A stretch of DNA of 64,000 nt from an uncultured Flavobacterium sp. (GCF_963422545.1 NZ_OY730239.1:62001-126000); one strand, 5' to 3'; counted from the first letter of the stretch, positions 23,043-33,386 are shown. Notes: generated from the sequence alone by a model not told the origin. Numbers and translations: made by a program.

Positions 23043-24980
23043 CTAGTAATCAAAACGTTTGAAAGCTTCAATTGCTTCATATTCTGCCAATCCTAATTCA
23101 TCATATAAAATGGCTGTATTTTTATTACGATCTTCTGCTCTAACCCAGAATTCTCTGGAGTCATTTCCTTGAAACATTACTCGGTCTTTTTGAGATTGGT
23201 GGTACAAAATCGCATGACGTTTTAATAATACTTCTGATGGAGAAAGCGGAACTGCCATATCAATTTCATGAATATCCCATTCATGCCAAGCTCCTCTGTA
23301 TAACCATAACCAACAATCGTCCATGTATTTCTCTGGTTTCAGTTCTTTCATGGCTGCAAAGATTGCGTTTAGGCAAACTTCGTGTGTTCCGTGCGGATCT
23401 GCTAAATCTCCTGCAGCAAATACCTGATGCGGTTTGATTTGAGCAATAATATCTTTTACAATAGCAATATCTTCAGGACCTAACGGATTTTTCTTTACTT
23501 GCCCTGTTTCATAAAACGGAAGATCTAAAAAGTGTGTATTCTCATCTTTTAAACCAATGTATCTTGTTGCTGCATAAGACTCTCTTCTTCTGATAAGTCC
23601 TTTTAATTTTCGAACTTCTAATGAATCTATTTGATTTTCTGATTTATTATTCAAAAACTCAATTACAGATTTAAAGTTGATTCCTGAGGCTCCATCGCCA
23701 ACGAAATCTTTAGCAACTTCTGCAAATTTTAAAGCCTCGTCGTCTGTAACAGCAATATTTCCGGAGGTTTGATATACAACATGTACATCATGACCTTGTT
23801 TTATCAATTTTGAAAAAGTTCCTCCCATAGAAATCACATCATCGTCTGGATGCGGACTAAAAAGAATCACTCGTTTTTTTGCAGGATTAGCTCTTTCCGG
23901 ACGGTATGAATCGTCGGTATTTGGTTTTCCACCCGGCCATCCTGTGATGGTATGCTGCAAGACATTGAACATATTAATGTTCAAATCATAAGCAGAACCT
24001 TCTTGCGCCAAAAGATCAGACATTCCGTTGTTGTTGTAATCTCTGTCTGTTAACTTTAAAATAGATTGTTTTGTTTTTTGGCACAACCAAACAATCGCTT
24101 TGCTTTTTAATTCCTGATTCCAAATGCATTCTCCCACTAACCAAGGCGTTTTAAAACGTGTTAATTCAGATGCTGCAGACTGGTCTAATACGAAAGTTGC
24201 ATTAGGATGATTTTGTAAAAATGTAGCTGGAACTTCTGAACTGATATCACCCTGAATAGTTCTTTTGATGATATCGGCTTTGTTTTGTCCCCAAGCCATT
24301 AATACAATTCTTTTTGATCTCAAGATCGTAGAAACTCCCATGGTAATCGCTCTTTTAGGAACGTTATCAATACCATTAAAATCTGATGAAGCATCTACTC
24401 TTGTAATGTGATCCAGTGTAATAATTCTGGTTCCTGAGTTGATGTGTGATCCCGGTTCGTTGAAACCTACGTGACCTGTACGGCCAATACCTAATAATTG
24501 AAAATCAAGACCTCCTGCATTTTTAATATTCATTTCATAATCAATACAATATTGATTTAGTTCATCAATATGTACGGTTCCATCAGGAATATTAACATTA
24601 TCCGGGTTGATATCAATATGATTAAAAAGATGCTGATGCATGAAATAGTGATAGCTCTGATTGTTCTCTTTGGTCATTGGATAATATTCATCCAGATTGA
24701 ACGTAATTACATTGCTAAAACTTAATCCCTCTTCTCTGTGCATTCTCACTAATTCCTCATATACTTTTATAGGAGAAGAACCTGTTGCTAAACCTAATAC
24801 GCAAGATTTACCTTTTTCTTGTTTAGATCTAATTAATTGCGCAATTTCCTGCGCTACAATTACTGAAGCTTCTACAGAACTTTTGAAGATTTCGTTGTGG
24901 ATTTTTTCAAATCGAGTTTCTTCAAATTTTCCCGCGCTTTTATAGCTGATATCAGGTTTTATTTCTAAAGCACTTTTCAT
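23043..24980 (-). CDS. nagB: Glucosamine-6-phosphate deaminase fused to a PIG-L/LmbE deacetylase-like domain
   Basis: 645 residues from the ATG at 24978-24980. Residues ~10-330 are a NagB domain: LGLATGSSPIKVY (near 63), FNLDEYY (94-100) and GIGRTGHVGFNEPGS (164-178). Residues ~370-640 are a PIG-L domain with the zinc motif HPDDD (377-381) and DPHGTHE. NagB makes fructose-6-phosphate and ammonia from GlcN-6-P; the PIG-L half may deacetylate GlcNAc-6-P, because no nagA is in the window. The usual NDGH active-site sequence reads RTGH here. It follows susD by 114 bases and is probably in the susC-to-chiA operon. The F. johnsoniae counterpart is called GnpA. Confidence 0.93.
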   Translation of the reverse strand: MKSALEIKPDISYKSAGKFEETRFEKIHNEIFKSSVEASVIVAQEIAQLIRSKQEKGKSCVLGLATGSSPIKVYEELVRMHREEGLSFSNVITFNLDEYYPMTKENNQSYHYFMHQHLFNHIDINPDNVNIPDGTVHIDELNQYCIDYEMNIKNAGGLDFQLLGIGRTGHVGFNEPGSHINSGTRIITLDHITRVDASSDFNGIDNVPKRAITMGVSTILRSKRIVLMAWGQNKADIIKRTIQGDISSEVPATFLQNHPNATFVLDQSAASELTRFKTPWLVGECIWNQELKSKAIVWLCQKTKQSILKLTDRDYNNNGMSDLLAQEGSAYDLNINMFNVLQHTITGWPGGKPNTDDSYRPERANPAKKRVILFSPHPDDDVISMGGTFSKLIKQGHDVHVVYQTSGNIAVTDDEALKFAEVAKDFVGDGASGINFKSVIEFLNNKSENQIDSLEVRKLKGLIRRRESYAATRYIGLKDENTHFLDLPFYETGQVKKNPLGPEDIAIVKDIIAQIKPHQVFAAGDLADPHGTHEVCLNAIFAAMKELKPEKYMDDCWLWLYRGAWHEWDIHEIDMAVPLSPSEVLLKRHAILYHQSQKDRVMFQGNDSREFWVRAEDRNKNTAILYDELGLAEYEAIEAFKRFDY

Positions 24981-25094
24981 TTCTTTTTCTTTTTTTCTAT
25001 TTACAATTTTGGTTTTTGAAATGGTATAAGCAATTTCCATTGCTTATACCACATCTACTAACCAAACTTAAATTCTTTTAATCTTAAATTCTTT

Positions 25095-26675
25095 TTAGAA
25101 ATTAGGACCTGTAGTATCCCACCAAAGTCTAGTTCCTCCAGTATCTGGTCCGCCTAATTTAGCAACTCCGGTAGCAACACCACCTGCGTTAGCTGCTTTC
25201 TCAGATGTAACATAATTAATTCTTCGAACGCCAAATTGAGTAGTAATTGTTCCTCCACTATAATTTTTAAGTACAGGGAAAAGTTTAGGATAACCTGTTC
25301 TTCTGTAATCAGACCAAGCTTCTTGTCCTTCTGGGAAACCAGCAATCCATTTTTGAGTAATGATTTTTTGCAATTTAACTTCATTTGTTGCAGCAGCATC
25401 CCAAGCAACTGTAACATTATTTACAGGAACTGAATTATTCTCAGGAAAGTTAGGATCTACATAAGCAATAGCCGTTTTCACATTATCTGCAATATAAGCA
25501 GCTGCACCAGAAGCGCCTCTTTGATCAAACGATGCTTTAATTCCTTCCTCATATAATGCCTGTGCCGTTCCATTCATGCTCCAACCTCTCAATGCCCCTT
25601 CAGCTCTCAAGAAATACGCTTCTGCAGTTGTCATTAAAACAATTTCTTTAGATCTAACAACAGCACCTATTCCAGAAAAATCCTGATGATCTCCTTTACC
25701 ATTAATTGCAATACCAGTACGTACACCTTTGTATTCACCAGGAAACTGAGTTGATGTATCGAAATAAGTAGCAGTTCTAGGATCATTATATCCTTTTAAG
25801 ATAGACTCCATATCAGCTGACATACGAATATCTAACCAAGAACCACTAATTGTAGCAATAGGGTTTGTATAAACTGGAGATACAACTTTAAATAAATCTG
25901 CATTTGTAGTGAATACTCCAAATTTTTGAGCTACTGCTTTTTCAGCTTGTGCTTTAGCTAAAGCTGGATTAACTTTAACAATACGCATTGCTAATCTTAA
26001 ACGTAAAGTGTTTGCAAATTTCACCCATGCTTTATAGTCTCCACCATATGCAGACAAGTCAGTTGAAACAAAAGTTGAAGCTTCACCAGCATCTACTCTT
26101 TTTGTCAGTTCAGTGACAGCAAAATCTAACTCACTAAACATTTGATTATAAACCTCTTCTTGCGAATCATAAGGAATAGTTGTATCTGGAGAACCAAATT
26201 TAGAATAGATGATTGGTCCCCAAGTATCAGTAACTCTATGCATTCCTTCAACTTTCAAAATCAATGAAAGTGCATAAAACTGATCATACTTACCTTTTGA
26301 TTTATTGGCAATATCGAATGCGTTAAACATTACATATTTATAAGCATAATCCCAGTTAAAAACGTTCCAACCATCAACTAATGAATAAGTTGTATTGTTT
26401 ATACCTCCTGCAAAACCTGTTGGAGTTGCCATATATCCAGACCAGATGTCACAACTTAATCCTTGCTGTAATTGATAAACCCATTCTGGAGTCAATACTT
26501 GTATATTGTTAAACATTGGAGCGAAACCTCCTTTAATGCTATTAAAATCTTGTTCTAACTCCTTTGGCGTAAAACCATTTGGATTAGTATTTATATCTTC
26601 AAAATCACCTGTACAACCTACTGCGGTAAGTAATGAGATACAGATAGCTGCTTTTGCTATTTTATTTAGTTTCAT
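25095..26675 (-). CDS. SusD/RagB-family outer-membrane lipoprotein (SusD-like_2)
   Basis: 526 residues with a lipoprotein signal (LLTAVGC, Cys21) and the family start DFEDINTNPNG. TPR-rich SusD-like_2 architecture, with TTAEAYFLRAEGALRGW and QKWIAGFPEGQEAWSDYR typical of the C-terminal half. It binds glycan at the outer face of the membrane and caps the SusC pore. Its start is 11 bases past the susC stop, and it stands at the head of the chitin-utilization genes, so chitooligosaccharide is the likely ligand. Confidence 0.94.
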   Translation of the reverse strand: MKLNKIAKAAICISLLTAVGCTGDFEDINTNPNGFTPKELEQDFNSIKGGFAPMFNNIQVLTPEWVYQLQQGLSCDIWSGYMATPTGFAGGINNTTYSLVDGWNVFNWDYAYKYVMFNAFDIANKSKGKYDQFYALSLILKVEGMHRVTDTWGPIIYSKFGSPDTTIPYDSQEEVYNQMFSELDFAVTELTKRVDAGEASTFVSTDLSAYGGDYKAWVKFANTLRLRLAMRIVKVNPALAKAQAEKAVAQKFGVFTTNADLFKVVSPVYTNPIATISGSWLDIRMSADMESILKGYNDPRTATYFDTSTQFPGEYKGVRTGIAINGKGDHQDFSGIGAVVRSKEIVLMTTAEAYFLRAEGALRGWSMNGTAQALYEEGIKASFDQRGASGAAAYIADNVKTAIAYVDPNFPENNSVPVNNVTVAWDAAATNEVKLQKIITQKWIAGFPEGQEAWSDYRRTGYPKLFPVLKNYSGGTITTQFGVRRINYVTSEKAANAGGVATGVAKLGGPDTGGTRLWWDTTGPNF

Positions 26676-26686
26676 TTTTTTTAAAT

Positions 26687-29600
26687 TTAGAAAGTTACAT
26701 TTAAATTAAGACCGATACTTCTAGTAGATGGCAAACCATAAATATCAACTCCTTGAAGACCTTGACCAGTACTTAATGCAATATTTGGATCAAAAGGAGC
26801 ATCTTTGTAGATAAAGAATAAGTTTCTAGCAATTAATGAAATACTTGCAGTATTAATGAAAGGTATTGTTTTAGGATTAAAGTTATATCCTACAGAAACC
26901 TCTCTAACACTTACATTTGTTGCAGAATAAACATATTCGCCAGTAATTCCAGCTCTACCTCCAACTTGTGTATAGTAAGATTTAGCATCCATTGTTGTAA
27001 CTGCTGTTCCGTCAGGTTTAACTGCATTAATAGTAACACCACCTGCATTTCTAGCATCTCCAGTTGCTTTTGAAACTCCAAAAGAGTCATTTTGAGCTTG
27101 AGTCAAACTCATTACATCACCTCCAAAACGACCATCAAGCAATACATTTGCGAAGAATGCTCCAAACTTGAATGTGTTAGAAAAACCTAACATAAAATTA
27201 GGGTTAGAGTTACCAACTTCTTCGAAACCAGTTTTTTGGAAAGTTCCGTCATCATTTAATAAAATTCTTCCTTGTGCATCTTTCTTGAAGTTAATACCTT
27301 CAATAACACCATAAGGTCTTCCTTCAATTAAAGCGTATCTGTAACTATTTACACCTGCTTCAGTTAAATTAACTCTACTTCCAATATTGTCAGGAAGTTC
27401 TTTTACTTTGTTCTTATTTTGTGAAAAGTTAATAGATGAATCCCAAGAGAATTTATCACCTCTGATAATACCTGCGTTTAGTACAACCTCAAAACCTTTA
27501 TTTTCAATACTTCCTGCATTGAAACCATAAAGATCAACTCCCTCTTGGTTTCCTACTGGTGCAACAACTTGTAAATATTGGTTTTTAGTTTCAGAGCTAT
27601 AGTATGAAACCTCAAAACCTAATCTGTTATTAAACATTCTCCACTCAGTACCAAACTCGAATTCTGATTTTAACTCAGGTTTCAAAGTTGTTCCTGTTTT
27701 TGGCCCCGCATTTGGTTTTGGATCTGTAAAACCTGGTCTGAAGTAGTATGTTGGAGTTGAAATAAAAGGAAAAATATCATTACCAACTTGTGCATAAGTA
27801 CCACGAACTTTACCAAAATTAATCCACTCAGGCATTGTAGCCATTTCGCTGATAAGTGCAGTTACACCAACAGATGGATAAAAATAACTTGATGTTCCAG
27901 TATTTGCTAATGTTGACGACCAATCGTTTCTTCCAGCAAGATCTAAGAATAACATATCTTTGTAACCAAAAGTTGTAGCAGCAAAAACTGACTGCACTTC
28001 TCTTCTAGAATCTATTGTTTGATAATTATTTGCATTATTTACAAAATTTGCTAATGTAAACCAGTTAGCATAAACTAACCCTGCACTAATTCCTGAATCT
28101 AAAATCGTTTTTTGATTTGTTAATGTATTAGTGATACTTGTACCAACGTTTGCGTTGAAGGTGAAATCAGAACCAATTTTTGTATTGATTGTAGCTATTA
28201 AATCAGCATAACGTTGTGTACTTAATGAATTCTCATTTATATATCTACCATTTGCATTAGAAAGAGTTCCTTGAGTTGTAGCAAATATTCTTTTATCAAA
28301 AATACTAGTTATTCTGTTATAACTATATCTTGAAGCAATAGTTAACCAATTATTAGCTTTGTATGATAAAGATAAAGCTCCGTTAAAAAAATCATTTTTA
28401 TCTTCAGATTTATTTCTGTTAATTGCCCAATAAGGATTTTGCATAATATCTCTATTAGTCATCCAGTTTTGTGCCATTAAGTTTCTTGTTGGATCAAAAA
28501 CTTCGTAATTATCTTTGTAATAATTGAAATCATTTCCTCTTGGCATTAAATAAACACTTGTTAATGGGTTGAAATAAAAACCATTAACCGGCTTATTAGC
28601 AATAGTTTGACTTGTGTAATTTGCATTAGCTCCAAAAGTCAATTTGTTATTTAAAAATTTAGCCGTTTGACGAATTCCAAAATTATTTTTCTTTAAACTA
28701 TTTCCTGGTGTAATACCAGTTGCTGATGTATTAGCATATGAAAAGCCTGTTGAAGAATTTTCAGAACCAATTGAATATCCTACTGAAGTAATTTGCGTTG
28801 TTCCTGTATTGAAGAAATCTTTTACGTGATCATGAGAACTTTGTTTGGCTCCCCAAGATTCATCTGCTCCTTTTGCAGCAATGTAATCTGTTTGGAATTT
28901 AGGAAGATAAGCCGCAGTTTCAAAAGTAGTTACAGAAGATGCAGTGATATTTGCTTTTCCTTCTTTAGATTTTTTAGAAGAAAGTAAAATTACACCATTT
29001 GCTCCTTGAGAACCATATAGTACAGAAGCAGCAGCACCTTTAAGAACTGTCATTCCTTCGTAATCATCAGGATTCACTAAAGAAATAACATCTCCTCCAT
29101 CACGGTTACCTCCAGCTAAACTACCAAATGTATCATTAGGTTGTCCTGAACCTGAATTTAACATCGGGATACCATCAATAACATATAAAGGTTGGCTATT
29201 TGAAACAGAAGAGTTACCACGAATTAATACTTTTGTAGAACCTCCAGTACCTCCCGCACTTTTTGTTACGGCAACACCGGCAATTTTACCAGCAATTGTA
29301 TTAATAACGTTGGCATCTTTTACACGAGTTAGCTCTTCACCTTTTAATTCCTGAGCTGCATAAGTTAAAGATTTTCTCGTTTTCTTTATACCTAATGATG
29401 TTACAACAACTTCGCTAAGCGCATTAGATGCTGCTTGTTGCATTTTTACATTAATTGTAGCAGCATCACCTACAACTATACTTTGTGTTTCAAGACCAAC
29501 ATAGCTAAAAACTAAAGTTTGTCCTTTTTGCACTTCAATTGTGTACAAACCGTCAAAATCGGTAGTAGTACCTTTTTGACCTCCTTGTACAGCAACAGAT

Positions 29601-29716
29601 GCCCCAGGTAACGGCATCCCATCAGAATCTGTAATCACACCTTTAACATTCTTTACTTGTGCAAGCGAAACTTGCGCCGTAAAAACAATCATAAAGATTA
29701 AGAAAATTTTTTTCAT
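26687..29716 (-). CDS. SusC/RagA-family TonB-linked outer-membrane transporter
   Basis: 1009 residues: signal peptide MKKIFLIFMIVFTAQVSLAQ, carboxypeptidase-regulatory-like domain (GVITDSDGMPLPGASVAVQG), plug domain with QPLYVIDGIPM and GSQGANGVILLSSKK, and a beta barrel ending with an aromatic strand (SIGLNLNVTF). It imports oligosaccharides across the outer membrane using TonB energy, as a pair with the SusD-like lipoprotein. First gene of the minus-strand chitin series; divergent from the cusS-like kinase across 205 bp, where TAAATTTA (29744-29751, minus) is the best but imperfect promoter box. Confidence 0.95.
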   Translation of the reverse strand: MKKIFLIFMIVFTAQVSLAQVKNVKGVITDSDGMPLPGASVAVQGGQKGTTTDFDGLYTIEVQKGQTLVFSYVGLETQSIVVGDAATINVKMQQAASNALSEVVVTSLGIKKTRKSLTYAAQELKGEELTRVKDANVINTIAGKIAGVAVTKSAGGTGGSTKVLIRGNSSVSNSQPLYVIDGIPMLNSGSGQPNDTFGSLAGGNRDGGDVISLVNPDDYEGMTVLKGAAASVLYGSQGANGVILLSSKKSKEGKANITASSVTTFETAAYLPKFQTDYIAAKGADESWGAKQSSHDHVKDFFNTGTTQITSVGYSIGSENSSTGFSYANTSATGITPGNSLKKNNFGIRQTAKFLNNKLTFGANANYTSQTIANKPVNGFYFNPLTSVYLMPRGNDFNYYKDNYEVFDPTRNLMAQNWMTNRDIMQNPYWAINRNKSEDKNDFFNGALSLSYKANNWLTIASRYSYNRITSIFDKRIFATTQGTLSNANGRYINENSLSTQRYADLIATINTKIGSDFTFNANVGTSITNTLTNQKTILDSGISAGLVYANWFTLANFVNNANNYQTIDSRREVQSVFAATTFGYKDMLFLDLAGRNDWSSTLANTGTSSYFYPSVGVTALISEMATMPEWINFGKVRGTYAQVGNDIFPFISTPTYYFRPGFTDPKPNAGPKTGTTLKPELKSEFEFGTEWRMFNNRLGFEVSYYSSETKNQYLQVVAPVGNQEGVDLYGFNAGSIENKGFEVVLNAGIIRGDKFSWDSSINFSQNKNKVKELPDNIGSRVNLTEAGVNSYRYALIEGRPYGVIEGINFKKDAQGRILLNDDGTFQKTGFEEVGNSNPNFMLGFSNTFKFGAFFANVLLDGRFGGDVMSLTQAQNDSFGVSKATGDARNAGGVTINAVKPDGTAVTTMDAKSYYTQVGGRAGITGEYVYSATNVSVREVSVGYNFNPKTIPFINTASISLIARNLFFIYKDAPFDPNIALSTGQGLQGVDIYGLPSTRSIGLNLNVTF

Positions 29717-29921
29717 GTTTATTTATTTTGTTAGTTATGATGTAAATTTATTCTTAAGGGATTGTTAAAAAAAATAATTTATACGAACGACTATAAATTT
29801 TAAACCAACGACACAAAACAATCAATAATATGTTTTACGAAAACGTTGTACCATATAAAAAACACATTAATTATCTTTTTTTTCAAAATAATATTCAAAA
29901 GAATTGCGATTAAGCAACTAA

Positions 29922-31037
29922 TTGTTTAAAGTTGCATTTTATTTATGGCCCGAAACCAGACAAACCAATAACCTGCACAATAAGTTGAGCGAAATTCGAA
30001 AGTTAAAATTTGACATTAAACTTCAAAATCACATTTGGTTCTGGGGTGTATACTTTATACTCAATTTTTTGAGATGGGGCGCTTATTTTAATGATTACCG
30101 TTATGCATTCAAATCGAACCTAATTGAATTTTCATTAGTTATTCCCCTGGTCTATTTTAACTTGTTTGTATTAGTTCCCAAATATGTACTCAAACAGCAA
30201 TACATAAAATACACTGTTTATCTACTCGCAAGTCTCTTTGTACTCTATTTATTAAAAACAGCCCTTACCTATTATATAATATCTGAGAATATCTGGCCGG
30301 AAGCAAATCGGGAATATCATCCGTTTGAAATCAATCATATTGTAGCTGTTTGCATTGGTGAATTGTATGTTCTAGCAATGGCATCTTCTGTTTACCTTAC
30401 TTTGACCTGGTTACGAGAACGAGAAAGAAACAGATCATTAAGAGAGAATCAATTTAAAATCAAATTAAAATATCTTGAAAATCAAATTCAGCCACATTTT
30501 TTCTTCAACACATTAAATAATCTTTATGCATTATCATTAGAATCTTCAGACAAGGTTCCTGATGTAATTATAAAACTGTCAAATTTGATGGAATATGTTT
30601 TATATGATGTAAAAGGGACAAGATTTGTTCCTTTAATAAAAGAGATTGATTATATTCAAAATTATATCGAAATTGAGAAACTACGCTTTGAGAATGTAGA
30701 AGTTACGATAAACTTAGAATCTAATATTGATGATATTGTTGTTCCTCCGCTAATTTTCATTTCTTTGGTCGAGAATGCCTTTAAGCATGGGAGCTTAAAC
30801 AACCCTAACTTAAAAATAAAGATAAACTGTAAAGTTATTGACAATAAAATGTTAGATTTTGAAATCTTAAATAATTTTGTAATTTCACAAAATCTTAATT
30901 TAAAAGGAGGAATTGGACTAGTCAATACCAAAAAACGATTAAAATTAATTTATAAGAACAATTTCAGTTTAAAACATAACACTAAATTCAATTACTATAT
31001 AATCCGTTTGCAAATACCTATTAATGATGAAGATTAA
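29922..31037 (+). CDS. LytS/YehU-type membrane histidine kinase of the chitin locus
   Basis: 371 residues as opened by TTG at 29922; no in-frame ATG is available near the N-terminus, and TTG at 29985 (LSEIRKLKF) is an equally likely start. Four predicted membrane helices (about 38-165) precede the His_kinase domain QIQPHFFFNTLNNLY (phospho-acceptor His192), followed by SLVENAFKHG (N box) and GIGLVNTKKRL (G box). Partner of the overlapping LytTR regulator. It corresponds in position to CusS of the F. johnsoniae chitin locus. The signal sensed is unknown; it has no large periplasmic sensor domain. Confidence 0.88.
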   Translation: MFKVAFYLWPETRQTNNLHNKLSEIRKLKFDIKLQNHIWFWGVYFILNFLRWGAYFNDYRYAFKSNLIEFSLVIPLVYFNLFVLVPKYVLKQQYIKYTVYLLASLFVLYLLKTALTYYIISENIWPEANREYHPFEINHIVAVCIGELYVLAMASSVYLTLTWLRERERNRSLRENQFKIKLKYLENQIQPHFFFNTLNNLYALSLESSDKVPDVIIKLSNLMEYVLYDVKGTRFVPLIKEIDYIQNYIEIEKLRFENVEVTINLESNIDDIVVPPLIFISLVENAFKHGSLNNPNLKIKINCKVIDNKMLDFEILNNFVISQNLNLKGGIGLVNTKKRLKLIYKNNFSLKHNTKFNYYIIRLQIPINDED

Positions 31038-31728
31038 ATGCGTGTTGATTGATGATGAGCCATTAGCCATCAAAGTCCTGCAGAATTACTTTGCCAATTT
31101 TACAGATTTTGAAGTAATTGGTACATTTAATAATTCTCTGGAAGCGCTCGATTTTATAAACAGCACTTCTGTCGATGCTGTTTTTCTAGACATTAATATG
31201 CCCATGATGACAGGATTTGAATTGATTAGTTTAATCGAAAGCAAAACCAAAGTCATTATTACAACTGCATTTAGAGAATTTGCTGCCGAAAGTTATGATC
31301 TTGATGTTTTAGATTATTTGGTAAAACCAATCCCGTTACCACGATTTATAAAATGTATTAATAAAATCACAACCGAATTCAATTTAAAAAACAATATTAA
31401 AGTAGAAACCACCAAAGGAGATTCTCATATTTTTATTAAAGTCGATAAAAAAATGATGAAAATTAATATTGAAGAAATTTTATTTGTCGAAGGAATGAAG
31501 GAATATATAAAAGTTGTAACTCCTGATAAAACCTACATTACACACAAATCTTTAACCTCATTATCGGAAGAATTACCAGCTGACCGCTTCTTACGAATTC
31601 ACAAATCATACGTAATTGCATTAAATAAAGTAAAATCCATAGAAGGAAATCGAATCCAGATTCAGTCTTATACCATTCCTATTGGCAGAAATTACAGCAA
31701 AGAGGTAAAAAACAAAATTCTCGAATAA
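31024..31728 (+). CDS. LytTR-family response regulator of the chitin locus
   Basis: 234 residues. Receiver domain (1-125) with acidic IDDEP (9-13) and phospho-acceptor D56 in FLDINMP; a LytTR DNA-binding domain (about 135-234) with FVEGMKEYIKVV and RIHKSYVIALNKV. The start overlaps the kinase stop by 14 bases (or 11 if the second ATG is used), so the pair is translationally coupled. It probably activates the divergent susC promoter; a binding site was not recognised. Position matches CusR of F. johnsoniae. Confidence 0.92.
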   Translation: MMKIKCVLIDDEPLAIKVLQNYFANFTDFEVIGTFNNSLEALDFINSTSVDAVFLDINMPMMTGFELISLIESKTKVIITTAFREFAAESYDLDVLDYLVKPIPLPRFIKCINKITTEFNLKNNIKVETTKGDSHIFIKVDKKMMKINIEEILFVEGMKEYIKVVTPDKTYITHKSLTSLSEELPADRFLRIHKSYVIALNKVKSIEGNRIQIQSYTIPIGRNYSKEVKNKILE

Positions 31729-31893
31729 ATATTAACATTTATAACTCTATAAAAACTAACACTTTGTTGAATAAATATGGTTGTTGGTTTAAATTTAACA
31801 TTATTTTTTATTAATAATTTTTTTTTGATATACTTAACAAATATATTTACGGTCTTCAAAAAACATATTAAGTAAAAAATTAACCTTTAAATT

Positions 31894-33363
31894 ATGAGTT
31901 CAGAAAATGTTCAAACCAAATGGGGACAGTTTATCTCTTTGATAATTGTTTTCTTCTTTTGGGGTTTTGTTGGTTCGGCCAATGATATCCTAATTCCAGT
32001 ATTCAAAAAAGTATTTACTCTATCTCAAGTCCAGTCTCAATTAGTAGCTTGGGCATTTTATGTTTCTTACTTTGTAGGATCAATAATTTTCTTTCTGGTA
32101 TCCTTAAAAATGGATATTTTACAAAGATTCGGATATAAAAAAACACTTTCTGCTGGATTAGTTCTGTCAGCTTTTGGATCATTTTTATTTGTTCCTGCGG
32201 CAACAATGGAAAGCTTTCCATTCTTCTTAACCGCATTATTTACAGTAGGATTAGGTTTTTCAATTCAACAAATTGTAGCAAACCCTTTAGCTATTAAAAT
32301 GGGAAGCCCACAAACCGGAGCGCACCGTTTAACTTTAGCAGGAGGTATAAACTCTTTCGGAACAACAATTGGAGCTATTTTATTAGGTATTGCATTGTTT
32401 GGAATGGGAGATGACAAAAAAACTTCACTTTCATTAGAAGATATTAAACTGCCTTTTATTATTCTTGGACTTGCTTTTATTATCGTTGCCATTTTTATGA
32501 ACTTCTCTAAAATCGAAGATCCGGTAAAAGAAGAAGAAGCTATAATTAAACACCCACATCAAAAATTCAATATTCTTGACTATCCACAACTATACTTAGG
32601 TATGTTAGGAATCTTTATCTACGTTGGAACTGAGGTAACTATCATTAGTAATCTTCCTGCTTTATTAAAAACAAGTGAATTCGGAAGTGTTTTAGAAGAT
32701 TCAATCGCTCCATTTATTTCTCTTTATTGGGGAAGTTTAATGATTGGTCGTTGGAATGGTGGAGTAAACGTTTTCAATACTTCAAACCTAGTAAATAGAC
32801 TGTTAAAATTTATTGTTCCTGCTATTGCATTTGGAGTAATTATTGGAGCTAACAAATTTGCTGCACACGACGTTTCTTCATTCTATATCTACCCAATCTG
32901 GATCTTGTTATTTATAGCAGTAAGTTTTGTAGGTGGAAAAAATGCCGGAAAAACTTTAATGCTTTTTGGAGCATCAGGCTTAATAATGATGTTAGCCGGA
33001 TTAGTTTGTCCAGATCCTCAAATTGCTAAATTCTTCTTTATCTCCGGAGGTTTATTCCTATCTATCATGTGGCCTTCTATCTTCGATTTAGCGATTGCAG
33101 GTTTAGGAAAAAACACAGGAAAAGCTTCATCTTTCTTAATTATGATGATTCTTGGAGGTGGAGTTATTCCTTTAGTTCAAGGAAGTATTTGTGATATTGA
33201 CCTTACTAGTCCTAACGGAATATTTGGTATCACATGGACACATTTCTCTTATATCGTACCACTTATTGGTTTTGCATATTTAGGATTCTATGGTTTCTAT
33301 TGCCCTAAAATCTTAAAACGACAAGGAATTAGCCATGTTGAAGGTAGCGGTGGAGGTCACTAA
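31894..33363 (+). CDS. Sugar MFS transporter, probably GlcNAc permease
   Basis: 489 residues, 12 or so predicted membrane helices, FHS/sugar-MFS family: FFFWGFVGSANDILIPVFKK at the N-terminus, ANPLAIKMGSPQTGAHR and GGINSFGTT in the first half, and FLIMMILGGGVIPLVQG near the end. It lies 165 bases after the LytTR gene, same strand. In F. johnsoniae the matching inner-membrane transporter of the chitin locus is CusT; related NagP proteins import GlcNAc. It closes the path from GH20 product to cytoplasmic phosphorylation. A strong hairpin follows. Confidence 0.9.
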   Translation: MSSENVQTKWGQFISLIIVFFFWGFVGSANDILIPVFKKVFTLSQVQSQLVAWAFYVSYFVGSIIFFLVSLKMDILQRFGYKKTLSAGLVLSAFGSFLFVPAATMESFPFFLTALFTVGLGFSIQQIVANPLAIKMGSPQTGAHRLTLAGGINSFGTTIGAILLGIALFGMGDDKKTSLSLEDIKLPFIILGLAFIIVAIFMNFSKIEDPVKEEEAIIKHPHQKFNILDYPQLYLGMLGIFIYVGTEVTIISNLPALLKTSEFGSVLEDSIAPFISLYWGSLMIGRWNGGVNVFNTSNLVNRLLKFIVPAIAFGVIIGANKFAAHDVSSFYIYPIWILLFIAVSFVGGKNAGKTLMLFGASGLIMMLAGLVCPDPQIAKFFFISGGLFLSIMWPSIFDLAIAGLGKNTGKASSFLIMMILGGGVIPLVQGSICDIDLTSPNGIFGITWTHFSYIVPLIGFAYLGFYGFYCPKILKRQGISHVEGSGGGH

Positions 33364-33386
33364 ACCTTTATAAAAAAATCAAATTT

